Notes under the pieces: generated by a model
Told to the model about the DNA's origin: nothing
Database searches by the model: none
The model's input: only the letters and a program-made list of their open reading frames with translations
Program-made: the position numbers and the translations under genes
From: Rhizobium sp. AAP43
Lineage (GTDB): Bacteria; Pseudomonadota; Alphaproteobacteria; Rhizobiales; Rhizobiaceae
Assembly (NCBI RefSeq): GCF_001296045.1
Contig: NZ_LJHS01000004.1
Coordinates: 1 to 64,000 of the forward strand
Direction of reading: 5' to 3'
DNA: 64,000 bases
Part shown: piece by piece, positions 1 through 8,435 of the stretch
Layout of the letters: every line of letters begins with the position of its first letter
Numbering within the stretch: position 1 is the first letter of the stretch

Positions 1-156
1 AAGCGGCGGGTGGGGGTGATCCGTGGCCGCACCGCGATGATCCCACGGTCTGCCGCCTGATCCTCCCCATTTTGCACTGATCCATGGATGACTTTTGCCG
101 CGTGGCTTGCTAAGTCCGGCGCAGCCCTCTGCAACCAGCGAAAAAAGTCTCAATCG

Positions 157-2310
157 ATGCCCGATCTCCTGCTCGAACTCCGCTCCGAAGAAATCCCGGC
201 CCGCATGCAGCGCAAGGCGGCCGGCGAGCTGAAGAAGATGGTCACCGATGCGCTTGTTGATGCGGGGCTGACCTATGAGGGCGCGCGCGAATACTGGACG
301 CCGCGACGCCTGACGCTCGATATCAGAGGCCTGACCGCCCGTTCCGCCGATATCAAGGAAGAGAAAAAGGGCCCAAGCGTCTCCGCACCGCAAGGTGCCA
401 TTGATGGCTTTCTGCGCGGTGCCGGCCTCTCCTCCATCGACCAGGCCATCGTCAAGACCGATCCGAAGAAGGGCGACTTCTATGTCGCCTATATGGAAAA
501 GCCCGGTCGCGCTGCCGAAGAGATCATCGCCGATGTGATGCCGGGAATCATCCGCGCCTTCCCCTGGCCGAAGTCGATGCGCTCCGGCTATGCCTCCATG
601 CCCAAGGGCGCGAGCTTCGGTGGCATCGAGGGCAAGGGTTCGGAAAGCCTGCGCTGGGTGCGGCCGCTGCAGTCGATCGTCTGCACCTTCGGCCCCGAGC
701 ACGACGAAGTCCAGGTCATCCCCTTCGAGATCGACGGGATCACCGCATCCAACGTCACCTATGGCCACCGCTTCCACGCACCGGACGCCATCACCGTCCG
801 TCGCTTCGACGATTATGTGACGAACCTGGAGCGTGCCAAGGTCATCCTCGATGCCGAACGCCGCAAGGACATGATCCTGCACGACGCCCGCGACATCGCC
901 TTCGCCAATGGCCTGGAACTGGTCGAGGACGAGGGCCTGCTGGAAGAAGTCTCCGGCCTCGTCGAATGGCCGCAGGTCTTGCTTGGCACGTTTGAAGAGG
1001 ATTACCTCTCGATCCCGGCCGAGATCATCCGCCTGACAATCAAGACCAACCAGAAGTGTTTTGTCGTGCGCCCGCAAGGCGAGACCGACAAGCTCTCCAA
1101 CCATTTCATCCTGATTTCCAACATCCAGGCCACCGACGGTGGCAAGGAAATCATGCATGGCAATGGCAAGGTCGTGCGCGCCCGCCTGTCGGATGCACTG
1201 CACTTCTGGAAGCGCGATCAGGGCGACCTGCCGGACCTCGATACGCTGAAAGCCTCGGCTGCCAAGTTCGACCTCGACCTCAAGAAGCCGCTCGACCAGC
1301 GCATGGCGAAGCTCGACGCGCTGAACGTGACCTTCCACGCCAAGCTTGGCACGCAAGGGGAGCGCGTTGCGCGCATCCGCGAACTGGCCAAGGTGCTTGC
1401 TCCGATCGTTGGCGCCGATCTGGCCCTTGTTGACCGCGCCGTGGTGCTGGCGAAAGCCGACCTTCGCACCGAAGCCGTCGGCGAATTCCCCGAACTCCAG
1501 GGCGCCATGGGCCGCAAATATGCGCTCCTGCAGGGCGAAAATGCCTCTGTGGCTGCCGCCATCGAAGACCACTGGAAGCCGAACGGCCCCTCCGACCGCC
1601 TGCCGGAAGACAAGGTCGGCCTGACAGTCGCGCTCGCCGACAAGCTGGATACGCTCGTTGGCTTCTGGGCCATCGATGAAAAGCCCACGGGTTCGAAGGA
1701 TCCCTATGCGCTGCGTCGTGCGGCTTTGGGTGTCGTGCGTATGATCCTGGAAAAGGGCATCCGTCTGCCGCTGGTGTCCGTCGCCAAGGATGCCGACCTC
1801 CTCTCCTTCTTCCACGACCGCCTGAAGGTCTACTTGCGTGACCAGGGCGCCCGCCACGACATCATCGATGCCGTGCTGACGCCCGAGGCCGACGACCTGC
1901 TGATGGTCGCCCGCCGCGCGGAAGCGCTCACCGCCTTCATCACCTCGGAAGACGGCCTGAACCTGCTCGCCGGCACCAAGCGCGCCACGCAGCTGCTGGC
2001 CGCTGAAGAGAAGAAGGGCACTGTCGTCGCCGATGGCGTCTCGGAAGCGCTGCTCAAGCTCGATGCTGAAAAGGCGCTCTTCGCCGCCATCCAATCCGCC
2101 TCGAAATCGGCCGCTGACGCTGTGGCAGCGGAAGACTTCCGCTCGGCCATGCAGGCGCTCTCGACGCTGCGCGCCCCGGTCGACACCTTCTTCGGCGATG
2201 TGCTTGTCAATGACGAGGATGCCGCAATCCGCGCCAACCGCCTGGCGCTGTTGAAGGCGATCCGCGAGGCCACAGCCACGGTCGCGGATTTCTCCAAGAT
2301 CACAGGCTGA
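157..2310 (+). CDS. glyS: Glycine--tRNA ligase beta subunit
   Basis: Encodes the beta chain of the alpha2-beta2 bacterial glycyl-tRNA synthetase, which charges tRNA-Gly; the beta chain carries the tRNA-binding and HD/anticodon-binding parts. The protein of 717 aa begins [17 protein letters not shown], the highly conserved start of the family, so the ATG at 157 is preferred over an in-frame ATG at 88 whose extra 23 residues look non-native. Length is normal for the family. The C-terminal part (from about residue 560) resembles the DALR anticodon-binding region. The partner glyQ is not in the window and probably lies to the left. A strong hairpin terminator follows 10 bases after the stop. Confidence 0.96.
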   Translation: MPDLLLELRSEEIPARMQRKAAGELKKMVTDALVDAGLTYEGAREYWTPRRLTLDIRGLTARSADIKEEKKGPSVSAPQGAIDGFLRGAGLSSIDQAIVKTDPKKGDFYVAYMEKPGRAAEEIIADVMPGIIRAFPWPKSMRSGYASMPKGASFGGIEGKGSESLRWVRPLQSIVCTFGPEHDEVQVIPFEIDGITASNVTYGHRFHAPDAITVRRFDDYVTNLERAKVILDAERRKDMILHDARDIAFANGLELVEDEGLLEEVSGLVEWPQVLLGTFEEDYLSIPAEIIRLTIKTNQKCFVVRPQGETDKLSNHFILISNIQATDGGKEIMHGNGKVVRARLSDALHFWKRDQGDLPDLDTLKASAAKFDLDLKKPLDQRMAKLDALNVTFHAKLGTQGERVARIRELAKVLAPIVGADLALVDRAVVLAKADLRTEAVGEFPELQGAMGRKYALLQGENASVAAAIEDHWKPNGPSDRLPEDKVGLTVALADKLDTLVGFWAIDEKPTGSKDPYALRRAALGVVRMILEKGIRLPLVSVAKDADLLSFFHDRLKVYLRDQGARHDIIDAVLTPEADDLLMVARRAEALTAFITSEDGLNLLAGTKRATQLLAAEEKKGTVVADGVSEALLKLDAEKALFAAIQSASKSAADAVAAEDFRSAMQALSTLRAPVDTFFGDVLVNDEDAAIRANRLALLKAIREATATVADFSKITG

Positions 2311-2318
2311 CGATTTGA

Positions 2319-2344
2319 GACCCCGCTTCGGCGGGGTTTTTCGT
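2319..2344 (+). terminator. Rho-independent terminator of glyS
   Basis: A perfect 6-bp GC stem (CCCCGC, TTCG tetraloop, GCGGGG at 2321-2336) is followed by TTTTT. It lies just after the glyS stop. Confidence 0.9.
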
Positions 2345-2414
2345 TTCCCGAGACCGTTTTCCGACCTTCGTCTCTTGTGTTATCGTGGACATGAAGAGAC
2401 CGGGAGCCATCCGC

Positions 2415-2666
2415 ATGAACAAGCCCGTCCAGGTGACCATCGCTGAGCCCTTTGACAGCTTCATCGACGCTCAGCTCGAAAGCGGCCACTTCAAGTCGGC
2501 GCAAGAAGTGGTCGAAGCCGGCCTTCAGCTACTGAAAGAAGAGCAGGCTCGGATCGAGTGGCTGCGCAATGCGCTGATCGAGGGCGAAGATAGCGGGCCG
2601 TCCGTGCCATTCGATCCTGAAGACCTGATGACGTCCGTTCGCGAAAGATGGGAAAGCCGTGGCTGA
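2415..2666 (+). CDS. parD: ParD-family antitoxin
   Basis: Antitoxin of a type II toxin-antitoxin pair, 83 aa. The N-terminal half (MNKPVQVTIAEPFDSFID...) has the ribbon-helix-helix pattern of ParD/CC2985 antitoxins, with the typical stretch SGHFKSAQEVVEAGLQLL. The C-terminal half is acidic and would wrap the toxin. An in-frame ATG at 2385 exists, but the ATG at 2415 has a GGGAG-type ribosome site about 8 bases upstream and starts at the usual family position. It overlaps the toxin gene by 8 bases, so the two are translated together. Such pairs usually repress their own promoter; no operator was identified here. Confidence 0.9.
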   Translation: MNKPVQVTIAEPFDSFIDAQLESGHFKSAQEVVEAGLQLLKEEQARIEWLRNALIEGEDSGPSVPFDPEDLMTSVRERWESRG

Positions 2667-2958
2667 GATCCGGCTCAGTCCCGCCGCACGCCAGGATTTT
2701 CTGGAGATCGGTGACTACACGCTGGATCGGTGGTCTGAGGCTCAAGCCGAACGATACCTGAGACAGATCCTGGCGATGATTACGGAAATCGGAACCTATC
2801 CGTTGTCAGGCAGTGAGGTGAAGTCGTTGCGGCCCGGGTACCGTCGCCGCCGGTCCGGCTCGCATCTGATCTTCTATGTCATTCTGGAGGACGGCACGGT
2901 GGAAGTCGTCCGTATTATCCACGAGCGAGCAGACGTCTCACGCCTGCGGGACGAATGA
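2659..2958 (+). CDS. parE: ParE/RelE-superfamily toxin
   Basis: Toxin partner of the upstream ParD, 99 aa, starting at GTG inside the end of parD. The sequence AEIRLSPAARQDFLEIGDYT and the later pattern SGSHLIFYVILEDGTVEVVRIIH match the ParE branch of the RelE fold (beta-strand after two N-terminal helices; conserved R/Y positions in the last strands). ParE toxins poison DNA gyrase; the target of this one is inferred from family only. Its stop codon overlaps the ATG of the next gene (ATGA at 2955-2958), which is unusual because the next gene is not a toxin-antitoxin component. Confidence 0.9.
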   Translation: MAEIRLSPAARQDFLEIGDYTLDRWSEAQAERYLRQILAMITEIGTYPLSGSEVKSLRPGYRRRRSGSHLIFYVILEDGTVEVVRIIHERADVSRLRDE

Positions 2959-3467
2959 TAGCAATGCCGTCGATGCCCCCAAAAATCCTCATCAGTGCCT
3001 GCCTCCTCGGCCGCCCCGTCCGTTACGACGGCAAGGGCAAACTCCTCCACGATCCGCTGATTGAACGTTGGAAGGCCGAGGGACGGCTCGTCGGTTACTG
3101 TCCCGAACAGGCCGGTGGCCTGCCGACACCCCGTCCACCCGCCGAGATCGAAGGCCGCATGAATGGAGAGGATGTACTGGCCGGTCGCGCTCGGGTGCTG
3201 GAAGTCACGGGCGGCGATGTGACCGAGGAGTTCATCCAGGGTGGGGAAAAGGCCGTGGCCTTCGCCCGCGAGCAGGGATGCGCCGTAGCGCTCCTCATTG
3301 ATGGCAGCCCGTCCTGCGGATCCGGCTTTATCTATGATGGCTCGTTTTCCAGCACCCGCCACCCCGGCTTCGGCGTTACCGCAGCCCTCATGCGCCGGGC
3401 CGGCATCGCGGTCTTTTCCGATCGCGAACTCGATCGTCTCGCGGCCCACATCGATAGAGCCAGCTGA
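2955..3467 (+). CDS. DUF523 family protein
   Basis: A 170-aa protein of the DUF523 family (COG1683). The diagnostic N-terminus ILISACLLGRPVRYDGKGK and the later SCGSGFIYDG with its conserved cysteine are present. The biochemical role is unknown, although related domains occur fused to DUF1722. The ATG at 2955 overlaps the parE stop; a second ATG at 2964 gives MPSMPPKILIS and is equally plausible. Because of the overlap it is probably co-transcribed with parDE. It converges on the chemoreceptor gene at 3527, with a terminator between. Confidence 0.85.
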   Translation: MIAMPSMPPKILISACLLGRPVRYDGKGKLLHDPLIERWKAEGRLVGYCPEQAGGLPTPRPPAEIEGRMNGEDVLAGRARVLEVTGGDVTEEFIQGGEKAVAFAREQGCAVALLIDGSPSCGSGFIYDGSFSSTRHPGFGVTAALMRRAGIAVFSDRELDRLAAHIDRAS

Positions 3468-3470
3468 AAC

Positions 3471-3500
3471 GAGAAAGGCCGCCGGATCGCTCCGACGGCC
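3471..3500 (-). terminator. Terminator between DUF523 gene and chemoreceptor
   Basis: A 10-bp stem with one mismatch (GGCCGCCGGA / TCCGACGGCC, loop TCGC) at 3477-3500. Read on the minus strand it is followed by a T-rich run (TTTCTCGTTTC), so it best serves the minus-strand chemoreceptor gene. Confidence 0.7.
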
Positions 3501-3526
3501 CCTGTCGTTTCGATTGCGGTCGTGGC

Positions 3527-5347
3527 TCAGCTCGCCATGCGATACTGCTGCTGGCCGGCGCCGGCCTGGCTGGTCTTGAAGCTGCGGATAAGGTCGAGAA
3601 GATCGCCGGTGTCGTTGGCAAGAACCTCGGCCGATGCCGTGGTCTCTTCCGCCATTGCGGCGTTCTGCTGGGTCGCCTGGTCGAGCTGGTTCATCGAAGT
3701 CGAGATTGAACGCAGGGTCGAGTCCTGTTCCTGGGCGCTGTGCGAGATCTTCGAGACGATGGCGTTGGCACCGGCGATCTGGTCGGAGATGCGCTTCAGC
3801 GCTTCACCGGCCTGACCGACGAGCTGGACGCCCTGTTCGACCTGCTGCGAGGAGCGGGCGATCTGATCCTTGATTTCCTTGGCCGCAGCCGCAGAACGCT
3901 GCGCCAGTTCGCGCACTTCCTGGGCGACGACCGCAAAGCCCTTGCCGCTTTCGCCAGCGCGGGCCGCCTCGACGCCGGCATTCAGCGCCAGAAGATTGGT
4001 CTGGAAAGCGATCTCGTCGATCACGCCGATGATCTTGGTGATTTCGGCAGACGACTGTTCGATACCGCTCATCGCATTGATCGCGCGGGTGACGATCTCG
4101 TCACTCTGCTTGGCCTCGCCGCTGACGGCGCCGACTCGGCTGGCCGCTTCACGCGCACCGTCTGCCGTCTGGCGAACGGCAACGGTCAGTTCGTCCAAGG
4201 CCGCAGAGGTTTCTTCCAGATTGGCCGCCTGGCGTTCCGTGCGGGTGGCAAGCTCGCCGGATGCACGGCGGATCTCTTCCTTCGAGATGGCGATGTCATT
4301 GCCCTTGAGATTGGCGCGGGCCATGGCCTCCTCAAGGCGCGAAAGCGCCTCGTTGAAGTTGTCGCGCAGGCCTGCATACTTCACGCCAAGATCGGCGCAG
4401 CGCACGGTGAGATCGCCATTGGCAAGTTTCTCCAGCGATTGACCAATGGTCGACACGACATGCGCCTGCTGGCGGGCCTCGGAAACCTGCATCTCTGCGT
4501 TCTGGCTACGTTCGGCATCCAGTTCGCGCTGCTGTTCCTGCTGGCGTGCCGCCATGGCATGACGGTCGCGGATCTTCTGCTGCAGGCTTTCGGTCGCCCG
4601 CGCCATCATGCCCACTTCATTGGCCATGTCGGTATGCGGCACCTTGGCCGATACGTCTTCATTGGCGACGGCGCCCAGTGCGTCATGGATGGCCTTGAGC
4701 GGACCGGTGATGCCACGCACGACGACAAAGGCGGCGAGCAAGGCAAGAACCAGAATGCCGACCGAGACGCCGACAGTCTTCATCACGCTGGCGCGGATTT
4801 CCGCCTTCAGGTCATCAGTGTAAAGGCCAGTGACAATGACCATTTTCCAGGGTTCGAAGGCCTTGGCGTAGGATGCTTTCGGATAGGTCCGGTCTTCCGG
4901 ATCCTTGCCTGGCTTCGGGCCGATGAACTCAACGAAACCGCCGCCGAGCTGACCGAGGCGTACAAGTTCGTCGCGATAGGCAAAGCCATTCGGATCGGCC
5001 TTGCCCTTGTTGCTCTTGCCGACGTCCTTCGAGGTCGGATGGAACGTCATGACGACGTCGTAGTCGTAACCGAAGAAGTAGCCATCCGGTTCGAAGCGGG
5101 TCTTGTTCAGCAGCTCGAAGGCCTTCGCCTTGGCCTCGTCGACGGTAAATTCACCAGCAACCGCGCGATCATTGAAGTCCTTGACGATCGAAAGCGCAGT
5201 TTCAACCTGGGTCCGCAGCAACTCGTAGCGCTGCGTATAAATCGCCTGGGAAGACGCGCGGATCTGGAAGAATGTTGCAACGGCGAAGGCAGCCATCAGG
5301 CCACCCACCAGCAGCATCAACTGGAGGGAAATTTTCAAGCGGTTCAT
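3527..5347 (-). CDS. Methyl-accepting chemotaxis protein with single Cache domain
   Basis: Inner-membrane chemoreceptor of 606 aa. A first membrane helix (about residues 8-28) is followed by a periplasmic sCache_2-type domain; [15 protein letters not shown] and the later [15 protein letters not shown] are characteristic. The second membrane helix lies near residues 195-215, then HAMP linkers and a C-terminal signalling domain. The hairpin tip carries [20 protein letters not shown] and [17 protein letters not shown]. There is no CheR-docking pentapeptide at the C-terminus (ends YRMAS). Cache_2 receptors usually bind small carboxylates; the ligand here is unknown. It is one of three chemoreceptors in the window and stands alone. 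Confidence 0.95.
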   Translation of the reverse strand: MNRLKISLQLMLLVGGLMAAFAVATFFQIRASSQAIYTQRYELLRTQVETALSIVKDFNDRAVAGEFTVDEAKAKAFELLNKTRFEPDGYFFGYDYDVVMTFHPTSKDVGKSNKGKADPNGFAYRDELVRLGQLGGGFVEFIGPKPGKDPEDRTYPKASYAKAFEPWKMVIVTGLYTDDLKAEIRASVMKTVGVSVGILVLALLAAFVVVRGITGPLKAIHDALGAVANEDVSAKVPHTDMANEVGMMARATESLQQKIRDRHAMAARQQEQQRELDAERSQNAEMQVSEARQQAHVVSTIGQSLEKLANGDLTVRCADLGVKYAGLRDNFNEALSRLEEAMARANLKGNDIAISKEEIRRASGELATRTERQAANLEETSAALDELTVAVRQTADGAREAASRVGAVSGEAKQSDEIVTRAINAMSGIEQSSAEITKIIGVIDEIAFQTNLLALNAGVEAARAGESGKGFAVVAQEVRELAQRSAAAAKEIKDQIARSSQQVEQGVQLVGQAGEALKRISDQIAGANAIVSKISHSAQEQDSTLRSISTSMNQLDQATQQNAAMAEETTASAEVLANDTGDLLDLIRSFKTSQAGAGQQQYRMAS

Positions 5348-5540
5348 GGGGCCTCGCGATTGGGCAGGAACGCAAAGTCGTCATTTTGCGGAAAAGGTCA
5401 TGACGAAAGAGCCGGGGCCCTCACGCTGCATCGCGCTTGAGGCGAATGATAGCCTCTAAATATTAATGAAAATGCAGGCAATTTGGCGTTGCAAACGCTC
5501 GGGCCCGAGGCACGCATGCCGTTTGTCGATTGCGCCGATC
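5348..5540. other. Intergenic region, chemoreceptor promoter side
   Basis: About 190 bases upstream of the minus-strand chemoreceptor. It includes an AT-rich patch (AAATATTAATGAAAAT near 5457-5472), which is a likely promoter area, but no clear -35/-10 pair or operator can be assigned. No gene is seen. Confidence 0.4.
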
Positions 5541-5570
5541 AAAAACGAAACGCTCCGGCAAGCCGGAGCG
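5541..5570 (-). terminator. Terminator of HPE1-like gene
   Basis: A perfect 9-bp stem CGCTCCGGC / GCCGGAGCG with an AA loop (5551-5570). On the minus strand it is followed by TTTCGTTTTT. It lies about 70 bases beyond the stop of the minus-strand gene at 5640. Confidence 0.85.
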
Positions 5571-5639
5571 CTTCGTCCGCATTTACGCGGAGGGCCCTAT
5601 CGGCTCGGATCGTGTAGCCGGGCAGGGCAGGGAACGGAA

Positions 5640-6089
5640 TTACTTCAGTTTAAGGTCGATTGTGGCCTGCTTGAGATCGTCTGTACCGGCCGTGCCGTCG
5701 ATGACGGCCGCCGTGGTCGTGCTGCTATCGATCTCATTCGGCGTGGCGGCGCTGCTCGCGATGATCGTGCTGCCTCGGGTTTCCCAGCCGTTGGCCGAAC
5801 TCATGACGACCACAGGCGAACCGCCCATCATGTTTTCGATGCGCCTCAGCGTGCGAGTTTCCCCCTCCTGGATCACTTCGGCAAACTCGCCACCCTCAGG
5901 CAGGGTCGGCACCTGATATTCGCCCTTGCGCTCGCGCTTCACCAGAGGCGGGCACTGGCTGCAGGAGACGGACAGGATGCTGGGCTGGCTGGCATCGACA
6001 CCGTGAACCTTATCGATTGACGCGGCTGCGGCTGGCAGGGCCGAAGCGGTCAGTGCGAACACGGCAAGGGTCGAAAGAAAGCTGCGCAT
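5640..6089 (-). CDS. HPE1-like secreted protein
   Basis: A 149-aa protein with a clear Sec signal peptide (MRSFLSTLAVFALTASALPAAAA, cleavage near residue 23). The mature part contains SCSQCPP followed by a lysine/arginine-rich segment and YQVPTLPEG, a layout that resembles the rhizobial family often labelled plant virulence effector HPE1-like. That name is inherited from a distant similarity and does not prove a role in plants; the function is unknown. The C-terminal half is rich in serine and threonine and probably disordered. The gene is monocistronic, with its own terminator. Its leader holds a 9-bp inverted repeat that includes part of the ribosome site (see 6093-6119). Confidence 0.7.
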   Translation of the reverse strand: MRSFLSTLAVFALTASALPAAAASIDKVHGVDASQPSILSVSCSQCPPLVKRERKGEYQVPTLPEGGEFAEVIQEGETRTLRRIENMMGGSPVVVMSSANGWETRGSTIIASSAATPNEIDSSTTTAAVIDGTAGTDDLKQATIDLKLK

Positions 6090-6092
6090 GGG

Positions 6093-6119
6093 GGTCGTTC
6101 CTCATTCTATGGAACGACC
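6093..6119 (-). promoter_or_regulatory. Leader hairpin overlapping ribosome-binding site
   Basis: Perfect inverted repeat GGTCGTTCC / GGAACGACC with a 9-base spacer, only 3 bases upstream of the ATG at 6089. On the minus strand the Shine-Dalgarno GAGGAA spans the loop edge and the 3' arm, so folding of the mRNA would hide it. It could instead be a DNA operator. Confidence 0.5.
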
Positions 6120-6226
6120 TTACCGCAGCACTTCTTTCGATCCGGTCAGGGAGATTGGTAAAATTTGACGTAACGTGACGATTGTGGTCGCGTGCAGGGC
6201 AATTGACCCTCTCAGATCAGCTGGGA

Positions 6227-7498
6227 TCAGCCGTCTTCGCGTGCAATCGCCCGCCAGCCAATGTCGCGCCGGCAGAACCCGTTCTCCCACTCCACGCTGT
6301 CCACCAGCCTGTAAGCGGCGGCCTGGGCCTCCGCCACTGTCGCACCGCGTCCAGTTGCGTTCAGCACGCGCCCGCCGGTCGCGACCAATTGGCCATCCTT
6401 CAATGCGGTGCCAGCATGGAACACCTTGGCGCCGTCTTCCGCCTCCGGCAGGGTGGCGATCGGAGTCGCCTTCTCGTAAGTCCCCGGATAGCCCTTGGAG
6501 GCGAGCACCACGGTCAGCGCCGGGTCGTCGCTCCAGTCAGCCGAAACCTGGTCCAGCGTTCCGGTGGCAGACGCATGGAGGATCGGCAGCAGATCGCTCT
6601 TCAGCCGCATCATCAGGACCTGGGTTTCCGGATCGCCGAAGCGGACATTGTATTCGATCAGTTCCGGGCCTTTCTCGGTGATCATCAGTCCGGCAAAGAA
6701 CACGCCCTGGAAGGGGTGGCCCATCTCGGCCATGCCGCGCATGGTCGGCTCGATAATCTCCTTCATCGTGCGCTCGACCATCTCAGGCGTCATGACCGGA
6801 GCCGGGGAATAGGCACCCATGCCGCCGGTGTTCGGACCCGTATCGCCGTCGCCAACGCGCTTGTGGTCCTGTGCGGTGGCGAGCGGAAGGAGCGACTTGC
6901 CGTCGGAGAGGCAGAAGAAGCTAGCTTCCTCACCATCAAGGAAGGCTTCGATCACGACTTCCGCGCCAGCCGCCCCAAACGCGCCCTCGAAGCAGTCGTC
7001 GATGGCAGCCAGCGCCTCATCCAGAGTCATCGCAACCGTCACGCCCTTGCCGGCGGCAAGCCCGTCGGCCTTGATGACGATCGGTGCGCCCTGTTCGCGC
7101 ACATAGGCCTTTGCCTTCGGCGCATTGTTGAAACGCTGATAGGCACCGGTTGGAATGTTGAAGCGGGCGCAGACATCCTTGGTAAAGCCCTTGGAGCCCT
7201 CAAGCTGGGCGGCGGCGGCAGATGGCCCGAAGACGGCAAAGCCGGCCTCGCGCAAACGGTCGGCAATCCCGGCGACCAGCGGCGCTTCCGGCCCGACCAC
7301 GACGAAGTCGATCTCCCGGTCGCGGCAGAAGGAGACCACGGCCGCATGGTCTTCGGTGTCGAGCGAAACGAGTTCCGCCTCTTCCGCGATCCCCGGATTG
7401 CCCGGCGCGGCATAGAGCTTGGTCAGCAGCGGCGACTGGGCAATCTTCCAGGCCAGCGCATGTTCGCGTCCACCCGACCCGATCAACAAAACCTTCAT
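6227..7498 (-). CDS. purD: Phosphoribosylamine--glycine ligase
   Basis: Second enzyme of purine synthesis: joins glycine to 5-phosphoribosylamine using ATP. The 423-aa protein starts [20 protein letters not shown], the typical GARS N-domain. It holds the ATP-grasp region with [11 protein letters not shown] and the family signature RFGDPETQ. Length is normal. The ATG at 7498 is preferred over the GTG at 7501 because GGAGG lies 6 bases upstream of the ATG. The gene stands alone, as purD often does in rhizobia. Confidence 0.97.
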   Translation of the reverse strand: MKVLLIGSGGREHALAWKIAQSPLLTKLYAAPGNPGIAEEAELVSLDTEDHAAVVSFCRDREIDFVVVGPEAPLVAGIADRLREAGFAVFGPSAAAAQLEGSKGFTKDVCARFNIPTGAYQRFNNAPKAKAYVREQGAPIVIKADGLAAGKGVTVAMTLDEALAAIDDCFEGAFGAAGAEVVIEAFLDGEEASFFCLSDGKSLLPLATAQDHKRVGDGDTGPNTGGMGAYSPAPVMTPEMVERTMKEIIEPTMRGMAEMGHPFQGVFFAGLMITEKGPELIEYNVRFGDPETQVLMMRLKSDLLPILHASATGTLDQVSADWSDDPALTVVLASKGYPGTYEKATPIATLPEAEDGAKVFHAGTALKDGQLVATGGRVLNATGRGATVAEAQAAAYRLVDSVEWENGFCRRDIGWRAIAREDG

Positions 7499-7598
7499 CA
7501 CCAGCCTCCAGTGCCACAGGGGAATGCCCGGCGGTTAAGGGGGAAGGGGGCAAAGGTCAAGCTTTTCGGAGGCTACCCCGGGAATTTCAGAGGTCCGC

Positions 7599-7627
7599 TT
7601 GCGTCGGTCTGATGCTATACCTATAAA
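7599..7627 (+). promoter_or_regulatory. Predicted sigma70 promoter of hicAB
   Basis: TTGCGT at 7599-7604 and TATAAA at 7622-7627 are separated by exactly 17 bases. This is the best housekeeping-type promoter match in the neighbourhood and lies about 20 bases before the hicA start. Confidence 0.6.
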
Positions 7628-7648
7628 TACATACAGTGGGAGGTGTCG

Positions 7649-7843
7649 TTGAACAGCCAAGAGGTGGTGCGCCGCCTGCAGGCCGAGGGATGGTCCGAAG
7701 TCGGCCAGAAGGGTAGCCACAAACATTACCGGCACCCGATGAAGCCTGGCCGGGTGACGGTGCCCCATCCAAAGCGCGACATTCCAATTGGAACGCTGCG
7801 CTCGATATGGAGGCAGGCCGGCTGGGCCTGGCCTCCCAAGTGA
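7649..7843 (+). CDS. hicA: HicA-type mRNA interferase toxin
   Basis: Toxin of a HicAB pair, a small double-stranded-RNA-binding-fold ribonuclease that cuts mRNA. The 64-aa protein carries the signature GWSEVGQKGSHKHYRHP, including the catalytic histidine in GSHKHY, and then VTVPHPKRDIPIGTLRSI. The start is most likely TTG at 7649, giving MNSQEVVRRLQ as in most HicA proteins, because GGGAGG at 7638-7643 sits 5 bases before it and overlaps the alternative GTG at 7643. Only 4 bases separate it from hicB. Confidence 0.9.
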   Translation: MNSQEVVRRLQAEGWSEVGQKGSHKHYRHPMKPGRVTVPHPKRDIPIGTLRSIWRQAGWAWPPK

Positions 7844-7847
7844 CCCC

Positions 7848-8267
7848 ATGAAGATGAGACATCAGACCATGCAGATTGTCGCGCTGATTCACAAAGACAA
7901 TGAAAGCTACGGCATCTCCTTTCCGGATTTGCCGGGCTGTATCTCTGCGTCCAGCTCGCTTGACGCATTGCTGCTGGACGGCAAGGAGGCGCTGGATCTG
8001 CATGTCGAGATGATGGTTCAGGACGGTGAGCCGCTGCCGGAGTTTCGCAGTCTCGATACCCTCCGCGCCGATCCGGAATTCGCCGAGGACTTTGCCGGAG
8101 CCGACCTCGTGACCCTTATGCCTGTGGATATCCCTGGTCGTGCCGTGAAGGTGACCATCACCATGGAAGAACACCTGCTAATGAGGTTGAACAAGGCGGC
8201 CGAGCGTCAGGGCTACACCCGCTCCGGCTTCATTGCGGAGGCTGTAAGGCGGAAACTGGCGGGTTAA
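7848..8267 (+). CDS. hicB: HicB-family antitoxin
   Basis: Antitoxin partner of HicA, 139 aa. The N-terminal degraded RNase-H-like domain shows YGISFPDLPGCISASSSLDALL, the family hallmark. The C-terminal segment (about residues 95-139, VKVTITMEEHLLMRLNKAAERQGYTRSGF in part) looks like a ribbon-helix-helix DNA-binding domain used for autorepression. Starts at 7848, 7854 and 7869 are all possible; 7848 follows the hicA stop by 4 bases, which favours translational coupling. Confidence 0.9.
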   Translation: MKMRHQTMQIVALIHKDNESYGISFPDLPGCISASSSLDALLLDGKEALDLHVEMMVQDGEPLPEFRSLDTLRADPEFAEDFAGADLVTLMPVDIPGRAVKVTITMEEHLLMRLNKAAERQGYTRSGFIAEAVRRKLAG

Positions 8268-8435
8268 CGAGACTTGCCTTGCCGCATTCCCTCGCTATGG
8301 TCCGCCTCCACCAAGCAGGTTCCGCAAAAGTGTTCCACGGTTTTTGCGATGAGAACCTGCGGCAAAACAAAGACGCCAAGCGGATGAAACGTTGGCTTGC
8401 CAACGAAAGTCTGCTCGGCACAAGACGGGTATCCC

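Noticed and set aside
1..60. Possible tail of a plus-strand gene ending at the TGA at 58-60
   Set aside because: Only about 19 codons are visible, with no recognisable residues; too little to call.
3740..5440. 566-codon open frame antisense to the first chemoreceptor
   Set aside because: Same codon-bias effect; the chemoreceptor frame has clear Cache, HAMP and signalling motifs.
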